Shown: one piece after another, positions 17,370-24,846 of the stretch
Position numbering within the stretch: position 1 is the first letter of the stretch
Layout: every line of letters begins with the position of its first letter
Assembly: GCF_006970865.1 (NCBI RefSeq)
Contig: NZ_CP035503.1
Span: 2,989,001 to 3,053,000 of the forward strand
From: Rhodoferax sediminis
Lineage (GTDB): Bacteria > Pseudomonadota > Gammaproteobacteria > Burkholderiales > Burkholderiaceae_C
Direction of reading: 5' to 3'
DNA: 64,000 nt
The notes under the pieces: generated by a model
The model's database searches: none
Told to the model about the DNA's origin: nothing
Seen by the model: only the letters and a program-made list of their open reading frames with translations
Translations under genes and position numbers: made by a program

Positions 17370-18323
17370 CTAGGTCGCCAGCGGCCGCGACAGGTACACG
17401 CCCTCGCGCCCCACGATCGCCGTGCGCGCGGGCATCAGGATGGTGCAGTCGTCGCACGGCGCGCGGATTTCATCCGGGCCATCGGTGGCGATGAGTTCGT
17501 CCTTGGCGAACACCTCGAAGCCCACGCAGGGCCGGCTGAATTTGAATTCGGGCGTCTTGATCACATAGGTGCGCAGCAGCTCGAAGCGCCTGGGCGCGGC
17601 GGCGGACGCGGCATCCGCGTCGCGCTCCATCAGGCCAAAGTGGGCCAGGAAGCCGCGCGTCACGGCGATTGCCGTATCGCTGCTCGCCTGGCGGAAATGC
17701 TGGCCGCATTCGACCACCATGGCGGCGCCCGTGCCATCAACGCCGGCGAAGTGGCCGTACTGGATCAGCGGCGTGCCCGAACCCAGGCCATCGGGCATGA
17801 CCAGGTGCACCTGCGGGCGCCCGATCGCCAGCGCGACCTCGGCGTTGCGCGCGAAGCCGGGATAGACCCAGAAGGGTTCGACGTCCTGGCTGGTGGAGTG
17901 GATGTCGAGCAGGTGATCGGCTGCGGCGAGCACCGGGCGCAGCTCGCGCGCGCGCCGCAGCTCGGGGCTGTCCTCGGCGCCGTCCAGCCACTCGGGCGAC
18001 CAGATGCGGTTCAGGTTGTGCACCAGCAGGCGGCTCTCGAACGGCTGCGCCGGATCAAAGGTTTCGTACGCCGCCACGTTGGCAAAGCTGACCGTGAGCG
18101 TGCCGATCAGCGGGCGCACGCCGGCATCCAGCAGCTGCGTGGCCGCCACCATGCCGCAGAACTCGTTGCCGTGGGTGAGCGCGTTGACCAGCACGTGCGG
18201 CCCGGGCTTGCCGGATTCGAAGCGGTGCACATAGTCGATGCCCACGTTGCCGCGCCGATAGGCGGACAGGTCGCGCGGGAGGACTTCGAAGGTGGTGGAC
18301 GCTGGCGGAGAGGTTGGGTTCAT
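17370..18323 (-). CDS. succinylglutamate desuccinylase/aspartoacylase family protein
   Basis: 317 residues, zinc carboxypeptidase-like M14 fold. Zinc ligands are visible as His51 and Glu54 (ALTHGNEFCG) and His142 (LLDIHSTSQD); NLNRIW (about 103-108) supplies the substrate-binding Asn-Arg. The family hydrolyses N-acyl amino acids or related amides. No arginine-succinyltransferase operon is nearby, so AstE is unlikely and the substrate is open. The start at 18323 lies only 4 nt from repeat copy E, which therefore makes up its 5' untranslated region; no SD is visible. Confidence 0.75.
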   Translation of the reverse strand: MNPTSPPASTTFEVLPRDLSAYRRGNVGIDYVHRFESGKPGPHVLVNALTHGNEFCGMVAATQLLDAGVRPLIGTLTVSFANVAAYETFDPAQPFESRLLVHNLNRIWSPEWLDGAEDSPELRRARELRPVLAAADHLLDIHSTSQDVEPFWVYPGFARNAEVALAIGRPQVHLVMPDGLGSGTPLIQYGHFAGVDGTGAAMVVECGQHFRQASSDTAIAVTRGFLAHFGLMERDADAASAAAPRRFELLRTYVIKTPEFKFSRPCVGFEVFAKDELIATDGPDEIRAPCDDCTILMPARTAIVGREGVYLSRPLAT

Positions 18324-18327
18324 GTTT

Positions 18328-18389
18328 GCTACTTTTTTTATAGCTACTTGTGTAATACCCACAAGGGCTTGAGTCACATTCTACTCATA
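18328..18389 (+). repeat. dispersed 42-bp-core repeat, copy E (upstream of an acylase start)
   Basis: The core is 18328-18369: GCTA, TAGC at 14-17, exact CAAGGGCT at 35-42, T-containing tail. It begins 4 nt from the ATG of the minus-strand gene at 18323 and fills most of the gap to the SGNH hydrolase gene. Confidence 0.8.
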
Positions 18390-18421
18390 CCTTGCCAGAC
18401 CCGTCCGCACGGGATGAATGC

Positions 18422-19276
18422 TCAGGCGCCGATGGTGGCCTCGATCGTCTGCTGCCACAGCGGCGCCAGCTTGCGAAAGCCGCCTCGACTGGGGTGGATT
18501 TCGTTGAGCCAGTCGTTGCTCTGGCCGGTCGAACCGGGCACCGCGGGGGTCAAGGTGCCCACGGTGTCGACCACATGCACGTTGGGCAGGCCGAGCGAGC
18601 GGATCACGCCGCGCAGCCGGTCGATCAGCAGATCGGCCACAGGTTGCCAAAGCGCCGCGGGCACCTGGTGCACCTGCAGCGCGGGCAGCAGCCACGGCCC
18701 GAAGCCGGGCACGGCCGGCGCATCGCGCGGCGTCAGATGATCGTAGGTATGCACGAAGATGGGCGTATCGTGGTTCTTGATGCTGGCGGCGACAAAGTCC
18801 GAGATTTTTTTGAAATTGGCGCGCAGGTAGACCTCGAACTGGGCCCAGGCGGCCTCATGCAGGCAATCGGCCGCCGTGGCGGGCGGGCTGGTGGTCGAGC
18901 ACAGCCGCAGGATGCGCTGGTCCACGTACTGGTCGCTCACGGCATCGATCAGGTCGTTGCCGCCGCCGCTGAGCAGGATGGCGTCGAACTTCCAGGCCCG
19001 GTTGCCGTAGCTGCCGCCGTCGATGAGCGATGGGAAATTGCTGTCGCGCCACCAGTCGGCCATATGGTCCAGCGTGTCGCCGGGCATCGCCGTCTGAGTG
19101 ATCAGCGTACGGCGCGTGAGCCGCAAAAAATTGAGCTGGTTGAAGCCCAGCACGGAGCCGTACGCAAACCACGAATCGCCTTCGGCCAGCATGTGGCGCC
19201 CGTAGTCGGCAGGGCTGGTGCCGGCCTCGCCGTTGTTGAGTTGCCAGGGTGCAATGGTCACTACGGGGACGGACAT
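18422..19276 (-). CDS. SGNH/GDSL-type hydrolase
   Basis: 284 residues from the ATG at 19276 with a good SD (CAGGAG). Block I is AEGDSWFAYG (about 31-40) with Ser35 as nucleophile. Block III is SGGGNDLIDA (about 103-112) with the oxyanion Asn. Block V is WLNEIHPSRGG (about 259-269) with the catalytic His. These support an esterase/lipase-like hydrolase. There is no signal peptide, so it should be cytoplasmic. The substrate is unknown and neighbours give no hint. Confidence 0.8.
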   Translation of the reverse strand: MSVPVVTIAPWQLNNGEAGTSPADYGRHMLAEGDSWFAYGSVLGFNQLNFLRLTRRTLITQTAMPGDTLDHMADWWRDSNFPSLIDGGSYGNRAWKFDAILLSGGGNDLIDAVSDQYVDQRILRLCSTTSPPATAADCLHEAAWAQFEVYLRANFKKISDFVAASIKNHDTPIFVHTYDHLTPRDAPAVPGFGPWLLPALQVHQVPAALWQPVADLLIDRLRGVIRSLGLPNVHVVDTVGTLTPAVPGSTGQSNDWLNEIHPSRGGFRKLAPLWQQTIEATIGA

Positions 19277-19328
19277 GCTGGACTCCTGAAGACTGCTTGC
19301 CAATATAGCGGCGCCCCTGCCATCGCAC

Positions 19329-19385
19329 AATCCTAGACGGCAGCCTCTAGGATTCGGGCCGCTATTAGGTCGCACGCCCTAGGGC
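19329..19385. promoter_or_regulatory. two CTAG-centred palindromes upstream of the phasin-like gene
   Basis: AATCCTAGA (19329-19337) and TCTAGGATT (19346-19354) form a perfect 9-bp inverted repeat with an 8-nt spacer. GCCCTAGGGC at 19376-19385 is a perfect 10-bp palindrome. Both contain CTAG, a rare tetranucleotide in most bacteria. They lie 50-105 nt before the ATG at 19435 and look like regulator sites. Confidence 0.4.
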
Positions 19386-19434
19386 AAACGGGGAAAATTT
19401 ATTCATCAGATTTTCAACCTCTCAGGAACCTACC

Positions 19435-19956
19435 ATGACCGCAAAGAACCTCTCTACCGTCGTGACCGACTTGATCGAGTCCTACGGCAACACCTCCAAA
19501 AACGTGATCAACGCCTATCGCACGGGCGGCGAGCGTATCGTCGGCTTCGTGGAGCAGCGCTGGGACCGCGCCCTGGAAGCGTCCAGCCCGAAGCTGAGCG
19601 CCGACGTGGTGGAGAACGCCACCGCCGCGCAAAAGCTGGTCGGCAGCTACTACGCCCAGGGCCTGGCCCTGGCGACCAACAGCGCCGACACCCTGGTCAA
19701 CGAGATCGTCAGGTTCGCGGGCAAGGGCGTGCAGCAAGTGGCCGCCAACGCCGGCCGCTTTGAAGAAAAAACCGGCGTGCCCGCTCTCAGCAAGCTCGCC
19801 ACGGCTGCCGTGCCCGCCGCCGAGATGGTGAGCAAGCTGGCCGCCCAGCTGGAAGAGAAGTCTGCCGAGTTGGTGAAAAAGATCGCTGGCGACGACGCTG
19901 CCTCCGTCAAGCACGTCTCGCCGTTCAAGAAGGCGCGCGCCACCAAGGCCGCCTGA
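19435..19956 (+). CDS. phasin-like protein
   Basis: 173 residues, Ala/Val/Lys-rich and almost wholly helical with amphipathic heptad character (VVTDLIESYGNTSKNVINAY; AEMVSKLAAQLEEKSAELVKKI) and a basic tail (FKKARATKAA). This is typical of small granule-coating phasins (PhaP-like), which bind polyhydroxyalkanoate, but helical low-complexity proteins are easily confused and no PHA genes are nearby. A clear SD (CAGGAAC) precedes the ATG. A strong terminator follows the stop. Confidence 0.5.
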   Translation: MTAKNLSTVVTDLIESYGNTSKNVINAYRTGGERIVGFVEQRWDRALEASSPKLSADVVENATAAQKLVGSYYAQGLALATNSADTLVNEIVRFAGKGVQQVAANAGRFEEKTGVPALSKLATAAVPAAEMVSKLAAQLEEKSAELVKKIAGDDAASVKHVSPFKKARATKAA

Positions 19957-19976
19957 GCCTGAACCCGGCCTGCCTG

Positions 19977-20019
19977 GCCGCCCCGCTCACTTCGTCGAGC
20001 GGGGCGGCTTTTTCTTTTT
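19977..20019 (+). terminator. intrinsic terminator of the phasin-like gene
   Basis: A perfect 12-bp stem, GCCGCCCCGCTC with GAGCGGGGCGGC, 8-nt loop, followed by TTTTTCTTTTT. It is a textbook Rho-independent terminator for the plus strand. Its right arm and T-run also encode the Lys/Pro-rich C-terminus of the minus-strand GTPase. Confidence 0.92.
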
Positions 20020-20898
20020 GAGCTGCCGCTCGGCATCCACCTTCTGCCCCTCGGCCAGCCATGCGGCAAATTCCTCCGGGGTTTCCAGCGTGATGCGCCC
20101 CAGGTTGGCCGCGCGAAGGTCGTAGATCACGATCTCGGCGGCCTTTTGCAGGTTCACGCGCCCGCCGCTTTGCACCGCGCCGCGCTTGCGGCCAATGGCT
20201 TGGAGCAGTTGCTCATCGGTGAGGCCCGCCACATCCACGCTGTAGCGCGCGGCCGGCGCGCCGGGGTAGTGCCGGGTCAGATAGCCGAGCAACTCCAGCG
20301 CCACCTCTTCTTCATCGAAGGCGTTGCGGCCGATCGCGCCGCTGGCCGCCAGGTTGTAGCCGCTGCGGGCCACGATGATGCGCGGCCACAGCACGCCGGG
20401 CGTGTCGTACAGATAAAAGTCGTCGGCCAGCGCAATGCGCTGCTCCAGCTTGGTGATGCCGGCCTCGTCGCCGGTCTTGGCCGCGCGCTTGCCCGTGAGC
20501 GTGTTGATGAGCGTGGACTTACCGACGTTGGGAATGCCGCAGATCAGCACGCGCATGGGTTTGGCCATGCCGGCGCGACCGGGCGCGAGCTCGTGGCAGG
20601 CCTGGATCAGGCGCCGCGCGGGGGTGGCCTCGCTCGCGTCCAGTGCCAGCGCGCGCGTGGCGGGCAGCGCGTTGTAGTGCGCCAGCCAGAGCGCGGTGCG
20701 CGCCGGGTCGGCCAGGTCCTGTTTGTTGAGCACTTTCAAGCCGGGCTTGCCGCTCGTGAGCTCGGCCAGCATGGGGTTGGCGCTGGAGCCCGGCAGGCGC
20801 GCGTCGAGCAGCTCGATCACCACATCAATGTCCTTGATGCGCTCCTGGATGGCTTTTTTGGTCAGGTGCATGTGACCGGGAAACCACTGGATGGCCAT
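19987..20898 (-). CDS. ylqF: circularly permuted ribosome-assembly GTPase, YlqF/RbgA family
   Basis: 303 residues. The G motifs occur in the permuted order: G4 NKQDL (about 58-62), then G1 GIPNVGKST (about 120-128), then G3 DTPG (about 162-165). The start MAIQWFPGHMHLTKKAI is the hallmark of the family. In Bacillus, RbgA acts in late assembly of the 50S subunit; bacterial homologues are expected to do the same in the cytoplasm. The C-terminal tail (LKKKKPPRSTK) is encoded by the terminator of the opposite gene. Confidence 0.9.
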   Translation of the reverse strand: MAIQWFPGHMHLTKKAIQERIKDIDVVIELLDARLPGSSANPMLAELTSGKPGLKVLNKQDLADPARTALWLAHYNALPATRALALDASEATPARRLIQACHELAPGRAGMAKPMRVLICGIPNVGKSTLINTLTGKRAAKTGDEAGITKLEQRIALADDFYLYDTPGVLWPRIIVARSGYNLAASGAIGRNAFDEEEVALELLGYLTRHYPGAPAARYSVDVAGLTDEQLLQAIGRKRGAVQSGGRVNLQKAAEIVIYDLRAANLGRITLETPEEFAAWLAEGQKVDAERQLKKKKPPRSTK

Positions 20899-20972
20899 CG
20901 GGATGTTCTCTCTTGTCAGGGCTGGGTTGAAGGGGCGAGTGCGAATTGTCGCTGCATCGGATAATCCGCTCC

Positions 20973-21230
20973 ATGCCCCGACCCAACACCCTACCGCGCC
21001 CGCCCGACATCAAGGCCCACAAGGCGAACAACGAGCTGCTGCAAAAAGGCGTGCTGTGCGTGCTCATCGGCCTGGCCGTGCTGATCTCGCCCGCCTTCCT
21101 GACGTCGCCCGGCATGCGCAGCATCGTGGCCGCTTCGGCGCTGGTCGGCTGGTTCGCGCTGGTGCTGGGCTGTGCTTTTCTGGGGCTGTACATCCGCCGA
21201 CGTATGGCCGCCCGCAAGGCATGGCCCTGA
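20973..21230 (+). CDS. small two-helix membrane protein, hypothetical
   Basis: 85 residues: a basic N-terminus, two hydrophobic helices at about residues 28-45 and 52-74, and a basic end (YIRRRMAARKAWP). Both ends are predicted to face the cytoplasm. No family recognised. The ATG at 20973 is 7 nt after GATAAT (20960-20965), suggesting a very short leader. It stands between the divergent GTPase and the HPF-like gene. Confidence 0.6.
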   Translation: MPRPNTLPRPPDIKAHKANNELLQKGVLCVLIGLAVLISPAFLTSPGMRSIVAASALVGWFALVLGCAFLGLYIRRRMAARKAWP

Positions 21231-21389
21231 TGCCGGCGCTGCAATTGCCGAACCGGTCCTACATCCTTTCACCACGATAGGGGCCACACTGGGGATTCGT
21301 TCCGTCAAGCCGGCGGTTGACCGCTGCGCCAGCCGCCGCCCGACGGTATCCGGCAGCACGTGCCGCCACCATCGCACAAGGACACCCCT

Positions 21390-21749
21390 ATGCAAATTCA
21401 AGTGGACACCAGCAAGGGCATCGGCAACAAGGACGCGCTGGAGCGTTGGGCCGATAACGAACTGAATGAAAAACTGAACCGTTTCCGGGACGACATCACG
21501 CGCGTGGAGGTCTACCTGAGCGACGAGAATGGCGACAAGGGCGGCGCCAACGCCCTGCACTGCTCCATGCAGGCCCGCCTGGGCCACCACCAGCTCATTA
21601 CCGTGAACCACCATGGCACCACCCAGGACGAGGCGTTTCGGGGCGCGCTGGCCAAGCTGCTGGGCTCGCTGGAGACCACGCTGGGGCGGCTGAAGAACCA
21701 CCGCGACCGCGAATCCATCCGCAAGGATGGGGGGGTTGCCGGGCAGTAG
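21390..21749 (+). CDS. HPF/RaiA-family ribosome-associated protein
   Basis: 119 residues. It has the beta-alpha-beta3-alpha pattern of hibernation-promoting factor: MQIQVDTSKGI at the first strand, DITRVEVYLSDENGDKGG at the second, CSMQARLGHHQLITVNHHG at the third, and a basic C-terminal helix (ETTLGRLKNHRDRES). Short members bind the ribosome decoding region in resting cells. It lacks the long C-terminal domain of long HPF. AAGGAC lies about 10 nt before the ATG. It converges with gshA, and a hairpin spans both stops. Confidence 0.8.
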   Translation: MQIQVDTSKGIGNKDALERWADNELNEKLNRFRDDITRVEVYLSDENGDKGGANALHCSMQARLGHHQLITVNHHGTTQDEAFRGALAKLLGSLETTLGRLKNHRDRESIRKDGGVAGQ

Positions 21750-21766
21750 CGGAACAGACCCGCTAC
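21746..21766. terminator. hairpin containing both stop codons of convergent genes
   Basis: GTAGCGG (21746-21752) and CCGCTAC (21760-21766) pair perfectly around a 7-nt loop. Each arm holds the TAG stop of one of the two converging genes. There is no T-run, so strength as a terminator is doubtful. Confidence 0.4.
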
Positions 21767-23313
21767 GCGGCGCGCGGCAGGGCACCCGGCAGGCCCAGGC
21801 GCTCGGGCGACAGGTACTGCTGCAGGTAGATGTCGAAAGGCACGGTGTCAGCGGCCTCGATTCTTTTCTGGTCTTCGATGGATTGCTGCGCCATGGCGCG
21901 AAAGCGCGCTTGCATGTCGGCAGGAAAAGGCAGACTCAGCAGCGTGCGCCTGGTTTGCTGGGATTGTGCGCGGGCGAAGCGGATGAAGGAGTTGTCGAAC
22001 TCCCTGGCCATCACCTCCAGCACGCGCGCCGAAGGCAGTGTGCTGGCGTCCGCCAGCCCTGCCCGGGCGGCCACCAGCGCCTGGCTGTACTGCGCTCCGC
22101 CATGCACCGCGTCGAGTCGGGCTGCGATCGGCACGAACGCCTCCATCAGCTCCATGCCCCAGTCGGTCAGCAGCACCTCGCGCCCATCACGCTCCAGGCG
22201 CAGCCCCGGCTCGCGCCCGCGCGCGGCCACGCGGTCGCGGCTGTGCGAGGTTTCGGCAATTTCCTGCGGCGTGTCGAGTGGGCTGTCGGCCAGCAGGCAA
22301 TGCAGCAAAAACACATCGAGAAAGCGCATGGTCTGCGCCGTGATGCCCACGGGGATGAAGGGGTCGAGGTCCATCAGGCGCACCTCGATGTATTCGACAC
22401 CGCGTTCGCGCAGCGCGTGCAGCGGGCGCTCGCCCGGCTGAATCACGCGCTTGGGGCGGATGGTGCCGTAGAACTCGTTCTCGATCTGCAGCAGGCTGGT
22501 GTCGAGCTGGTTGTAGTCGCCGCCGGGATTGCGCACACCGATGGCTTCGTAGGCCGGATAGGGCCGGGTCAGCGCATCCTGCAGCGAGGCGCCATAGCCG
22601 TCGAGGCTGTTGTAGCTCACGGCGATGGAGGCCTGTGCGTCGCTCTGGTAGCCCAGGCGCCCCATGCGCAGCGAGGTGCCATACGGCATGTACATGGTGT
22701 GGTCGTTCAGCGTTTGAAGTTCGTGCGCGCGCCCGGCGAGAAAACTGGAACACACCGCGGGCGATGCGCCAAACAGGTACAGCAGCAGGAATGCATGGCG
22801 GCGGAAATTACGGATCAGCGCAAAGTAGGCTTCGCTGGAGACGTCCGGCATCGACCAGTTGTAGTGGATGCCCGAGATGGTCTGCATGCGCCGGCCATAG
22901 CGATGGCCGAGGCCCATGCGGTACACGCTCTTGGAGCGGCCGATGTTGGATGAGCCATAGCGGCCGATCGGGATGGTTTCGTCCGCGGGCAGGCCGCAGG
23001 GCATGCTCGAGACCCAGAGCATCTCGTCGCCCATTTCCTGCAGCACCTGATAAGTGAACTGGTGGGTCTGGGTGAGCTCTTCCAGGCACGCCTCGACCCC
23101 GGCATGCACACCGGTGATGAGTTCGACCTGCGACTCGCTGAAATCGGTGGTGATGTGCGGATGCGTGAGCGCCGAGCCGAGCGCGGCCGGGTGCGGCGTC
23201 AGGGCGAGCGCGCCATCGGCCTGCGCGCGCAGGCTTTCCTTTTCGATGCCGCGGCGAATACCTTTCAAGGTAACGGGGGAAAGCGCGCCCAGGCGCTCTT
23301 GCAAACTGCTCAT
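21763..23313 (-). CDS. gshA: glutamate-cysteine ligase
   Basis: 516 residues, the usual size of the proteobacterial GshA. It joins glutamate and cysteine, the first step of glutathione synthesis in the cytoplasm. Visible family stretches are GIEKESLR (about 22-29), TTDFSESQVELIT (about 55-67), MPCGLP, IGRYGSSNIGRSKSVYRMGL and SGIHYNWSMP (about 147-156), FGASPAVC and LDPFIPVGIT (about 318-327). The start at 23313 gives the normal N-terminus. A GST gene is encoded in the same window, but gshB is not. Confidence 0.92.
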   Translation of the reverse strand: MSSLQERLGALSPVTLKGIRRGIEKESLRAQADGALALTPHPAALGSALTHPHITTDFSESQVELITGVHAGVEACLEELTQTHQFTYQVLQEMGDEMLWVSSMPCGLPADETIPIGRYGSSNIGRSKSVYRMGLGHRYGRRMQTISGIHYNWSMPDVSSEAYFALIRNFRRHAFLLLYLFGASPAVCSSFLAGRAHELQTLNDHTMYMPYGTSLRMGRLGYQSDAQASIAVSYNSLDGYGASLQDALTRPYPAYEAIGVRNPGGDYNQLDTSLLQIENEFYGTIRPKRVIQPGERPLHALRERGVEYIEVRLMDLDPFIPVGITAQTMRFLDVFLLHCLLADSPLDTPQEIAETSHSRDRVAARGREPGLRLERDGREVLLTDWGMELMEAFVPIAARLDAVHGGAQYSQALVAARAGLADASTLPSARVLEVMAREFDNSFIRFARAQSQQTRRTLLSLPFPADMQARFRAMAQQSIEDQKRIEAADTVPFDIYLQQYLSPERLGLPGALPRAA

Positions 23314-23396
23314 GTCGATGGCTCTTGAATCTGTGCGGGCTGAAAGGTAACACAGGCTGCCAATGCCTGCCCGCCGCGGCTTTTAGGCGCGCTGTG

Positions 23397-24138
23397 TTAA
23401 AGCCGGACTGCCACCAGGCCCAGCGTAAGCGCAACCGAGGACGAAAAAATCATCAAGCCGACGAGCCGGCGCCGGCTGGTTTGCACCCACAGGATCACGC
23501 CGGAGAGCGACAGGAAGATCAGGCTGCCGGCCAGCGTGTCGATGAGCAGAATCCACGCCAGCGACATGCCGACACCCTTGTGCATGTTGGTCATGCGTCG
23601 CGATGAAGCCGTTGCTCGTGGTGGTGACGCCGACCGAGTGGTTGCCGCGCCAGTAGTCGGCCTGCACGATGGCGTTGGGCCCGCCGAAGTTGAACACCCA
23701 ATGCTCGGGCTGCATCAGCGCCTCTGGCTCCTGCGCATCGCCAGGCCCTGCATGGCTGCCCTTGCCGGCCCAGGCGACACGTTTGGCCGGTTCGACGCGC
23801 GTCGAATTCGGGGGCTGGGGAAGCGCCAGCGTCTTTTGCAGCCAGGCCGCCATCTCGGCAGCAGTTGCCGGCGCCGGATCCGGCAGCGTCAGTTGCGCGT
23901 TGACACGCTGCTGCGACATGGGCGGCAGCTTGAGCACGGCGCGGTGGTTCAGCCAGATGCCGCTGGTGCCGAAGATCAACCCGAGCAGCGCACCCCACAG
24001 GCCAAACCAGCCATGGGTCTTGCGCACCCAGCGCACGAAGGTGGCGCGGCGGTGGTGCGGGTGCGGGTGGTCAGCCGCGCCGCGCTGCGGCAAGGTGGCC
24101 GTGTCGTTGGGGGTCAGGGTCATCTCGCGCGCCATCAT
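23397..24138 (-). pseudogene. PepSY-associated transmembrane protein, frameshifted
   Basis: The first part runs from the ATG at 24138 (overlapping the piuC stop as TGATG): a hydrophobic helix at about residues 38-60 and a periplasmic part ending at SNGFIAT. One extra base near 23595 then shifts the frame; the expected continuation MTNMHKGVGMSLAWILLIDT and two further helices are found in another frame, 23594 to 23397. PepSY-TM proteins of this size accompany TonB siderophore receptors and are thought to help ferric-siderophore reduction or release at the inner membrane. Either a real inactivating frameshift or a one-base sequencing error explains this. Confidence 0.7.
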
Positions 24139-24824
24139 CAGGTGTCGCTCCATTTGCGCAGCAGGTTGTGATAGGTGCCCACCAGGGTGCGCCGCGCCAC
24201 AGTGTCGGCGCCGCTCTGGTTCAGGCGCTGGATGGCGTTGTCCATATCGAACAGCAAGGCGCGTTCGCCGTCGTCGCGCACCAGGCTTTGCACCCACAAA
24301 AAGCAGGCCACGCGCACGCCGCGCGTGATGGGCGTGACCTGATGCAGGCTGCTCGCGGGGTAGAGCACCATGTCGCCGGCTGCGAGCTTGGCGCTGTGCA
24401 TGCCGTAGGTGTCCTCGATCTGCAGCTCGCCGCCGTCGTAGCTGTCCGGATCGCTCAGAAACAGCGTGGCGGACAGGTCGGTGCGCAGCTTGGCACCGCT
24501 GTGCGGGTGCAGGCGCACGCCACCGTCGACATGCAGGCCGAAGGCCATGCCCGCGCTGTAGCGGTTGAACATGGGCGGGTACAGCACATTGGGCAACGCC
24601 GCGCTGATGAACAGCGGATTGCGCTCCAGCGCCCCCGCCACGATCTGCTGGCAGTCGCGCGCCACGCGGGATTGCTCGTCGATCTGCTGGTTGAACTTGA
24701 CCGGCGCGCCCTGATGGCCCGCGGTGACCCGGCCATCGACCCAGGCGTCGCCGGCCGCATCAAGCTGTGCACGGACCGTGGCCAGCTCGCTGGCGTCCAG
24801 TACTTGAGGGATGCAGATCAGCAT
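24138..24824 (-). CDS. piuC: PKHD-type Fe(II)/2-oxoglutarate hydroxylase
   Basis: 228 residues, matching the PiuC/YbiX family. The iron triad is visible as His98 and Asp100 (GLHVDGG) and His161 (SSLHQVTPITRG), with Arg171 as the 2-oxoglutarate ligand. FNRYSAGMAFG precedes the first His. These enzymes sit next to catecholate or xenosiderophore TonB receptors; their substrate is not established. The start at 24824 lies 22 nt after the receptor stop, so it is in the same operon and probably iron-regulated. The frame is open upstream but that overlaps the receptor gene. Confidence 0.88.
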   Translation of the reverse strand: MLICIPQVLDASELATVRAQLDAAGDAWVDGRVTAGHQGAPVKFNQQIDEQSRVARDCQQIVAGALERNPLFISAALPNVLYPPMFNRYSAGMAFGLHVDGGVRLHPHSGAKLRTDLSATLFLSDPDSYDGGELQIEDTYGMHSAKLAAGDMVLYPASSLHQVTPITRGVRVACFLWVQSLVRDDGERALLFDMDNAIQRLNQSGADTVARRTLVGTYHNLLRKWSDT

Positions 24825-24846
24825 GATGAATCGCGCCGCCCCAAGG

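Noticed and set aside
23348..23399. TAACACAG...CTGTGTTA inverted repeat downstream of the PepSY gene
   Set aside because: Perfect 8-bp arms, but the 36-nt spacer and lack of a T-run make a terminator or operator role doubtful.
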